Assembly (NCBI GenBank): GCA_913048435.1
Contig: CAJWWC010000007.1
Span: forward strand, 1-54,992
Reading direction: 5' to 3'
DNA length: 54,992 nucleotides
Source of the DNA: an uncultured Flavobacteriales bacterium
GTDB taxonomy: Bacteria > Bacteroidota > Bacteroidia > Flavobacteriales > UBA7312
Part shown: piece by piece, positions 49,805 to 54,992 of the stretch
Layout: each line of letters starts with the position of its first letter
How positions within the stretch are numbered: position 1 is the first letter of the stretch
The notes under the pieces: generated by a model
Database searches by the model: none
Seen by the model: only the letters and a program-made list of their open reading frames with translations
Told to the model about the DNA's origin: nothing
Translations under genes and position numbers: made by a program

Positions 49805-52039
49805 ATGTCTGCACAAGCAACCACTACATTAGCCACTTTAGAACAAGCTCAAGAGCTCGGTTTACGTCCTGAGGAATTTGATAAAATCAAATCTATTTTA
49901 GGTAGAACACCTAACTTTACGGAGATGAGTATCTTTTCGGTTATGTGGTCGGAACATTGCTCTTATAAAAATTCGATTAGTTGGCTCAAAACCTTACCTA
50001 AAGATGGTCCTCATATGCTGGTCAAAGCGGGTGAAGAAAATGCTGGTTTGGTTGATATTGGAGACGGTTTAGCTTGTGCATTTAAAATAGAAAGTCATAA
50101 CCACCCCTCAGCTTTAGAGCCATATCAAGGTGCAGCTACAGGTGTAGGAGGTATCAATAGGGATATTTTCACTATGGGTGCAAGACCTATTGCACAATTA
50201 AACTCTTTAAGATTTGGTAATGTAGAATTAGATCGCATCAAATGGCTAGTCAAGGGGGTTGTTAAAGGTATTGGTGATTATGGTAATGCTTTTGGTATTC
50301 CTATTGTTGGAGGAGAAGTTTTTTTTGACGAATGTTACAATACTAATCCTTTAGTCAATGCTTTTTCAGCAGGTATTATGAAAGCCGACGGTCTTATTTC
50401 GGCGACATCATCTGGTGTTGGCAATCCTGTTTATATTGTGGGTTCTAGAACAGGAAAAGACGGTATTCATGGTGCGGCTTTTGCTTCTAAAGATATTACG
50501 GAAGATTCTGCTAACGACTTACCAGCAGTACAAGTAGGTGATCCTTTCCAAGAAAAGCTGTTATTAGAAGCGACATTAGAGTTGGGGCAAACCGATGCAA
50601 TAGTGGGTATGCAGGATATGGGTGCTGCCGGTATCACTTGCTCAACATCAGAGATGAGTGCCGCTGGCAAACACGGTATGATTATTCATTTAGATAAAGT
50701 ACCTACACGACAAGAAAATATGAAAGATTGGGAGATTTTACTCTCTGAATCTCAAGAGCGTATGCTCATCGTCGTTGAAAAAGGTAAGGAACATATCGTT
50801 CACGAAATTTATGATAAATGGGATTTAAGTTGTAAGCAAATCGGTGAAGTTACCGAAGGCGGAAAACTCAAGTATTATATGCACGGAGAATTGGTAGCTG
50901 ATGTGCCTGCAGATGATTTAGTTTTAGGTGGCGGTGCACCCATTTATGAAAGAGAGTATTCAGAACCTGCCTACTACCAAGAGTTTAAAAAATTCTCTAT
51001 TGAACAAGTAGAGCAACCAAAAGATTTAGCAGAGGTAGCTAAGTTCTTAACGACTCACCCTAACATAGCCTCTAAAAAATGGCTTTATGAGCAGTATGAC
51101 TCTATGGTAGGAACCATAAACATGGGCACTAACGCTCCTAAAGATGCTGGTGTTGTTAACGTCAAAGGTACTAATAAGGCTTTGGCTATGACAGTAGATT
51201 GTAATTCTAGAATGGTCAATGCTGATCCCGAAGAGGGCTGCGCCATGGCAGTTGCTGAAGCTGCTAGAAACATCGTTTGTTCTGGTGGTGTGCCTTCAGC
51301 AATTACCAACTGTTTGAACTTTGGTAATCCATATAATCCAGAAGTATATTGGCAGTTTGTAGGTGCTATCAAAGGAATGTCCAAAGCTTGTTTGAAATTC
51401 AAAACCCCTGTTACTGGAGGAAATGTTAGTTTCTACAATCAAACTTCTATTGATGGTAATGAAGTGCCAGTTTTTCCGACGCCAACTATTGGTATGTTAG
51501 GAATAGTTGAAGATAAAAAACATATTATGTCTTTAGACTTTAAAGGTAAAAGCGACTTAATATATTTGTTAGGTGAGTCACACAATAATATAAGTAGTTC
51601 AGAGTATTTAGCGTCATTTCATGGTATTAAAGCTAGTTCAACTCCACCTTTTGATTTAGACAAGGAATACGACTTACAAAACTTAATAAAAACACTTATT
51701 CGAAGTAATCATATCGAGTCGGCTCACGATGTTGCTGATGGTGGTTTGTTTATTACTTTATTAGAAAGTGCCATGCCAAGAGGCTTAGGTTTTGATATTA
51801 CTACAAGTGGAGAAATCAGAGAAGATGCCTTTTTATTTGGTGAATCTCCATCTAGAGTGGTGGTTTCTGTAGCCGAAATAAATGAAGACCAATTCCTTGA
51901 TGCGCTCAAAAAATCATCAGTTTCATTCTCATTATTAGGGCATGTAACCAGGGGTGATATTCGCATTGATGACGCTTCTCTTGGTGAAGTGCAAGAGTAT
52001 AAAGAGTTGTTTGACAACGCCTTAGCTAAACACTTATAA
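49805..52039 (+). CDS. purL: Phosphoribosylformylglycinamidine synthase, PurL subunit
   Basis: PurL converts FGAR to FGAM. The 744-residue protein is the small-PurL form that works with separate PurS and PurQ proteins, which are not in this window. Motifs include SVMWSEHCSYKNS (about 44-56), KIESHNHPSALEPYQGAATGVGGI (about 94-117), and the repeated AIRS-type halves with VGMQDMGAAGITCS. A TATTTTTG box lies at 49775-49782. It stands downstream of the acyl-CoA ligase, and purE is nearby. Confidence 0.96.
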   Translation: MSAQATTTLATLEQAQELGLRPEEFDKIKSILGRTPNFTEMSIFSVMWSEHCSYKNSISWLKTLPKDGPHMLVKAGEENAGLVDIGDGLACAFKIESHNHPSALEPYQGAATGVGGINRDIFTMGARPIAQLNSLRFGNVELDRIKWLVKGVVKGIGDYGNAFGIPIVGGEVFFDECYNTNPLVNAFSAGIMKADGLISATSSGVGNPVYIVGSRTGKDGIHGAAFASKDITEDSANDLPAVQVGDPFQEKLLLEATLELGQTDAIVGMQDMGAAGITCSTSEMSAAGKHGMIIHLDKVPTRQENMKDWEILLSESQERMLIVVEKGKEHIVHEIYDKWDLSCKQIGEVTEGGKLKYYMHGELVADVPADDLVLGGGAPIYEREYSEPAYYQEFKKFSIEQVEQPKDLAEVAKFLTTHPNIASKKWLYEQYDSMVGTINMGTNAPKDAGVVNVKGTNKALAMTVDCNSRMVNADPEEGCAMAVAEAARNIVCSGGVPSAITNCLNFGNPYNPEVYWQFVGAIKGMSKACLKFKTPVTGGNVSFYNQTSIDGNEVPVFPTPTIGMLGIVEDKKHIMSLDFKGKSDLIYLLGESHNNISSSEYLASFHGIKASSTPPFDLDKEYDLQNLIKTLIRSNHIESAHDVADGGLFITLLESAMPRGLGFDITTSGEIREDAFLFGESPSRVVVSVAEINEDQFLDALKKSSVSFSLLGHVTRGDIRIDDASLGEVQEYKELFDNALAKHL

Positions 52040-52067
52040 TTTTACTTTTTTTTCTAATTTGTTTTAT

Positions 52068-52075
52068 TAAATTTG
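52068..52075 (+). promoter_or_regulatory. -7 box for the aromatic amino acid hydroxylase operon
   Basis: TAAATTTG matches TAnnTTTG, 19 nt before the ATG. A perfect 10-bp palindrome GCTAGCTAGC (52080-52089) sits near the expected transcription start. It may be an operator or only a chance repeat. Confidence 0.5.
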
Positions 52076-52094
52076 GCTTGCTAGCTAGCCTATT

Positions 52095-53831
52095 ATGAAA
52101 ACAGATTTTAACGACTTTGGAAACCCTCAGGTAGCGAAACTTCCCGCTCACCTAAGACAGTTTGTTGTCAGTCAAGATTACGACAATTATACACCAGTAG
52201 ATCACGCGGTATGGCGATACGTCATGCGCAAAAATTTAGCCTATCTAAGTAAGGTTGCTGATTCATCTTATCTCAAAGGCTTAGAGAAGACGGGTATTAC
52301 TATTGACTCCATTCCCAATTTAAAAGATATGAATACTACATTGGGTAAGATTGGCTGGGGCTGTGTTTGTGTAGATGGTTTTTTGCCCCCCTCATCATTT
52401 ATGGAATTTCAGGCTTATAAAGTACTCGTTATAGCTGCCGATATAAGACAAATTGAACATATCGAATATACCCCTGCTCCAGACATTTTACACGAAGCCG
52501 CTGGTCATGCTCCAATTATTGCCGACCCAACTTATGCTGAATACTTGAGGTTATTTGGTGAAATTGGAAGTAAAGCTATTTCTTCTGCCCAAGATTTTAA
52601 GTTATACGAGGCTATTAGACACTTGTCAATTATAAAAGAAGATCCCTACACCGAAAAAAAAGAAATAGTTCAAGCCGAAAAAGACATAGAGCTAATACAA
52701 TCTAATATGGGTCAACCCTCGGAAATGGCGCAAATTAGAAATTTACATTGGTGGACTGTTGAATATGGACTAATTGGCGATTTAAACCAACCAAAAATAT
52801 ATGGAGCTGGTTTACTTTCTTCAATAGGAGAAAGCGAGAGTTGTTTGAAAGAAGAAGTAAAAAAAATACCGTATACAATTGAAGCTGCTCAACAAGCTTT
52901 TGATATTACCGAGCCACAACCTCAATTGTATGTAACTCCTTCTTACACATATTTGACACAAGTTTTAGAAGAATTTGCTAATACTATGGCACTTCGCAAG
53001 GGAGGGCTAGAAGGTCTTGAGAAAGCTATTGCTTCCAATAACACTTGTACTGTTGAATATAGTTCAGGGCTGCAAGTTTCAGGAATTTTCAACAATTTTA
53101 TTTCTGATAATGGAAAAATTGTTTACTTATCAACTTCATCGCCTACAGCACTCGCTTGGCAAAACAAAGAATTAGTTGGGCACGATAAAAGTTACCATGC
53201 TCACGGATTTAGTTCTCCTGTTGGTCGACTAAAAAATATGTCGATACCTTTAGAGAATATGAGTATTGATGAATTGATGAGTCTAGAAATAGAGGTAGGT
53301 AAACAGCTTTCGCTAGAGTTTGAAAGTGGTGTGAATGTAAAAGGGAAACTCATTAACCTTTCAAAAAATAGAAAAGGCTTGAATATGATACTCAGCTTTG
53401 AAGATTGTCACGTTAGTTATAATGATGAAATATTATTTCAACCAGAATGGGGGACTTATGATATGGCAGTAGGAGAATCAATAGTATCTGTATTTTCTGG
53501 TGCTGCTGATATTGCTGTGTTCACTAAGGATAACCCTTTTGTGCCTAGCGAATTGACTCACAAGATTCAGTACGGTGAAAAGCGTTTAAAGCTACATAAA
53601 TTATATCAAAAAATTAGAGAGGTGAGAGAAGGTAAAGCCGATAAGCAAGAGTTAGCAAGTGTATGGCATGAACTTATAAATCATCCTAAAGATTGGTTAG
53701 CAGCAGTAGAGATACTTGAGATAAGCAGTGATGATTCTTTAAATGCTGAGATAAAAACACGCCTAATTAATGCATATGGTGATGAAATTACTAAGGGTTT
53801 GATAAAAGATAGTTTAAGTTTGATAAAATGA
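52095..53831 (+). CDS. Aromatic amino acid hydroxylase (phenylalanine 4-monooxygenase-like) with long C-terminal extension
   Basis: The first 310 residues match tetrahydropterin-dependent aromatic amino acid hydroxylases. The iron ligands are H133 and H138 in DILHEAAGHAP and E223 in WWTVEYGLIG. Against about 41 residues between second and third ligand in Chromobacterium phenylalanine hydroxylase, here there are 85, so a 44-residue insertion is present at about 160-210 (rich in Lys and Glu). After the core a 266-residue C-terminal region (about 313-578) has no known domain I can name. It contains beta-rich patterns and could be regulatory. The stop overlaps the SDR gene (ATGA). Phenylalanine to tyrosine is the likely reaction. 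Confidence 0.85.
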   Translation: MKTDFNDFGNPQVAKLPAHLRQFVVSQDYDNYTPVDHAVWRYVMRKNLAYLSKVADSSYLKGLEKTGITIDSIPNLKDMNTTLGKIGWGCVCVDGFLPPSSFMEFQAYKVLVIAADIRQIEHIEYTPAPDILHEAAGHAPIIADPTYAEYLRLFGEIGSKAISSAQDFKLYEAIRHLSIIKEDPYTEKKEIVQAEKDIELIQSNMGQPSEMAQIRNLHWWTVEYGLIGDLNQPKIYGAGLLSSIGESESCLKEEVKKIPYTIEAAQQAFDITEPQPQLYVTPSYTYLTQVLEEFANTMALRKGGLEGLEKAIASNNTCTVEYSSGLQVSGIFNNFISDNGKIVYLSTSSPTALAWQNKELVGHDKSYHAHGFSSPVGRLKNMSIPLENMSIDELMSLEIEVGKQLSLEFESGVNVKGKLINLSKNRKGLNMILSFEDCHVSYNDEILFQPEWGTYDMAVGESIVSVFSGAADIAVFTKDNPFVPSELTHKIQYGEKRLKLHKLYQKIREVREGKADKQELASVWHELINHPKDWLAAVEILEISSDDSLNAEIKTRLINAYGDEITKGLIKDSLSLIK

Positions 53832-54499
53832 AAGTCGTAATAACCGGAGCAAGTAGAGGAATAGGATTTGAGATGGTAAAACAATTCTTATCAAATGGAT
53901 TTCAAGTTATAGCTATTTCAAGAAATGAAGATAAGTTGTTGGAGCTTGAACAATTAGGAGCTAAAATTATACCCTTTGATTTGACAGTAAACGACTTTAG
54001 TTTAATAATAAATGTCGTAAAGTCATTTGGTCAAATAGATATACTAATAAACAATGCGGGTGCCTTAGTTAATAAACCTTTAAGTAAAATGACTAATGAA
54101 GATATCAACTATTTGTATTCCGTAAATGTTTTTTCTATAATTAAACTGATCAGAGATTTATTGGTGCATTTTAGCAATAATGCACATATCGTCAATATAA
54201 GCAGTGTAGGTGGTGTTCAAGGTAGCGTCAAATTTTCTGGGTTATCAACATACAGTAGCAGCAAAGGGGCTGTTAATATACTTACTGAATGCTTTGCAGA
54301 GGAGTTTAAAAACAGTTCATTACGATTTAATGCTTTAGCACTTGGGTCTGTGCAGACTGAAATGTTAAATGAAGCTTTTCCTGATTATCAAGCTAGTACA
54401 ACTGCAGTGGAAATGGCACAATACATTTATAGATTTGCGACGCAAGATGGAAAGTTATATAATGGTAAAATATTGACGGTGTCTTCATCAACACCCTAA
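53828..54499 (+). CDS. Short-chain dehydrogenase/reductase (SDR)
   Basis: This 223-residue classical SDR uses NAD(P)H. The dinucleotide motif is TGASRGIG (residues 6-13), then NNAG (75-78), the catalytic Ser in NISS (123-126), and YxxxK with Y142 and K146. The C-terminus is short. Its ATG lies inside the stop of the hydroxylase gene, so they are translated together. Dihydropteridine reductase and sepiapterin reductase are SDR proteins, so it may recycle or make the pterin cofactor of its partner. That is inference from context; general SDR role is certain, the substrate is not. Confidence 0.8.
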   Translation: MKVVITGASRGIGFEMVKQFLSNGFQVIAISRNEDKLLELEQLGAKIIPFDLTVNDFSLIINVVKSFGQIDILINNAGALVNKPLSKMTNEDINYLYSVNVFSIIKLIRDLLVHFSNNAHIVNISSVGGVQGSVKFSGLSTYSSSKGAVNILTECFAEEFKNSSLRFNALALGSVQTEMLNEAFPDYQASTTAVEMAQYIYRFATQDGKLYNGKILTVSSSTP

Positions 54500-54659
54500 T
54501 TCCATTAAATTAAATTTTTCAATTCACTAATACTTTTAAATTTTGGATTAGAAATTAAAACCCAATTTATTTATTAAATTTTGTTTGACTTCTTTAATTT
54601 ATTAAATCACTAGAAAAGTTTTTAGAAATTAAATGAACTTAAAAAAAAACACACAAAGG

Positions 54660-54690
54660 TTTGCGTAGAATGAATAAGCGAGTATATTTG
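54660..54690 (+). promoter_or_regulatory. rRNA operon promoter P1
   Basis: TTTG (54660-54663), a 19-nt spacer and TATATTTG (54683-54690) form a full -33/-7 pair, about 250 nt upstream of the 16S gene. Confidence 0.75.
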
Positions 54691-54771
54691 CAGCCGCTTT
54701 CAAATTTGTAAGCTCGTTACCAATTTAAATGGTAAAGCAATTAAAATATTTAAAAAAAATATTTAAAACAG

Positions 54772-54801
54772 TTTGCGGTTATTAAAAGTATTGTATCTTT
54801 G
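54772..54801 (+). promoter_or_regulatory. rRNA operon promoter P2
   Basis: TTTG (54772-54775), an 18-nt spacer and TATCTTTG (54794-54801) form a second promoter 82-111 nt after P1, as in tandem rRNA promoters elsewhere. Confidence 0.78.
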
Positions 54802-54807
54802 CCGACC

Positions 54808-54850
54808 CTTTTAGTTTGTACTAAAAGTTAATATACAAATTGTTCTTTGA
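54808..54850 (+). promoter_or_regulatory. rRNA leader hairpin and boxA-like antitermination signal
   Basis: CTTTTAG (54808-54814) pairs with CTAAAAG (54821-54827), just after the P2 start. TGTTCTTTGA (54841-54850) resembles the boxA antitermination sequence commonly found before 16S genes in Bacteroidota. Together they look like the pre-16S leader. Confidence 0.65.
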
Positions 54851-54938
54851 TTTAATGGGATAGACGAAATTTAAACAATTAAATTCAACGTCAATTTTTT
54901 TAGCTTATAACGAACCAGGAATTTATACAAACTTTTAT

Positions 54939-54992
54939 ACAACGAAGAGTTTGATCCTGGCTCAGGATGAACGCTAGCGGCAGGCCTAACAC
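54939..54992 (+). rRNA. 16S ribosomal RNA, 5' end (partial)
   Basis: The conserved 16S start GAAGAGTTTGATCCTGGCTC (from 54944) and ATGAACGCTAGCGGCAGGCC are present. Aligning with the Escherichia coli 5' end places base 1 near 54939. The gene runs off the right edge after about 54 nt. Confidence 0.97.

Noticed and set aside
52080-52089. Palindrome GCTAGCTAGC before the hydroxylase, and a related TAGCTAGCTA before tuf at 132-141
   Set aside because: Short self-complementary repeats at two sites with unrelated genes. Kept only as a possible operator for the first, not as a finding.
1-54992. Search for CRISPR arrays, IS elements, integrases and restriction or toxin systems
   Set aside because: None were seen. 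Gene content is core and evenly AT-rich.

Overview
The window looks like a core chromosomal segment of a free-living Bacteroidota bacterium, most likely of the order Flavobacteriales. Four things point there. The DNA is AT-rich. Several transcription starts carry the Bacteroidota -7 box TAnnTTTG. Start codons are not preceded by Shine-Dalgarno sequences. One large secreted protein (23577-26309) ends in a type IX secretion (T9SS) sorting domain. I see no insertion sequence, phage gene, integrase, CRISPR array or toxin-antitoxin pair, and no region that stands out as transferred.

Layout: 2-13000 (+) is the translation/transcription block tRNA-Thr, tuf, tRNA-Trp, secE, nusG, rplK, rplA, rplJ, rplL, rpoB, rpoC, then a small DUF3467 gene. 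13054-20834 is metabolic and envelope genes, mostly on the minus strand: an acyl-lipid desaturase, a cystathionine beta-synthase-like enzyme, a LolC/FtsX-type permease, an unusual G3E GTPase, an aminotransferase and a DUF1573 protein, with a divergent NamZ-type muramidase. 20971-31077 holds valS, the T9SS cargo protein, a HemY-type protoporphyrinogen oxidase and the fused mutase icmF. 31116-35965 holds a YceI/small membrane protein/SRPBCC cluster, a MazG-like pyrophosphohydrolase with a GNAT enzyme, ilvE and an M42 peptidase. 36362-39730 holds rpsT, a deacetylase-like protein overlapping a FemAB-like protein, and a YjjG-type nucleotidase.

39672-47127 (-) is a long tight gene string: hpt, adk, obgE, PAP2 phosphatase, a 50-codon membrane protein, PafA-type phosphatase, aroB, a methyltransferase-like gene and aroA. 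It links purine salvage, ribosome assembly, phosphate-ester hydrolysis and the shikimate pathway. 47277-54499 (+) has purE, an acyl-CoA synthetase, purL, and an enlarged aromatic amino acid hydroxylase overlapping an SDR gene. The window ends with two tandem rRNA promoters, a boxA-like leader and the first 54 or so bases of 16S rRNA.

The genome is compact. Three convergent gene pairs overlap at their 3' ends by 22, 26 and 59 nt, many minus-strand genes overlap by 1-4 nt, and one divergent pair has only 5 nt between start codons. I found no clear new multi-gene defence or mobile system. The most interesting items are the enlarged hydroxylase and its SDR partner, the deacetylase-like/FemAB-like pair, the G3E GTPase without its CxCC motif, the unannotated 50-residue membrane protein, and several strong RNA hairpins at regulatory positions.
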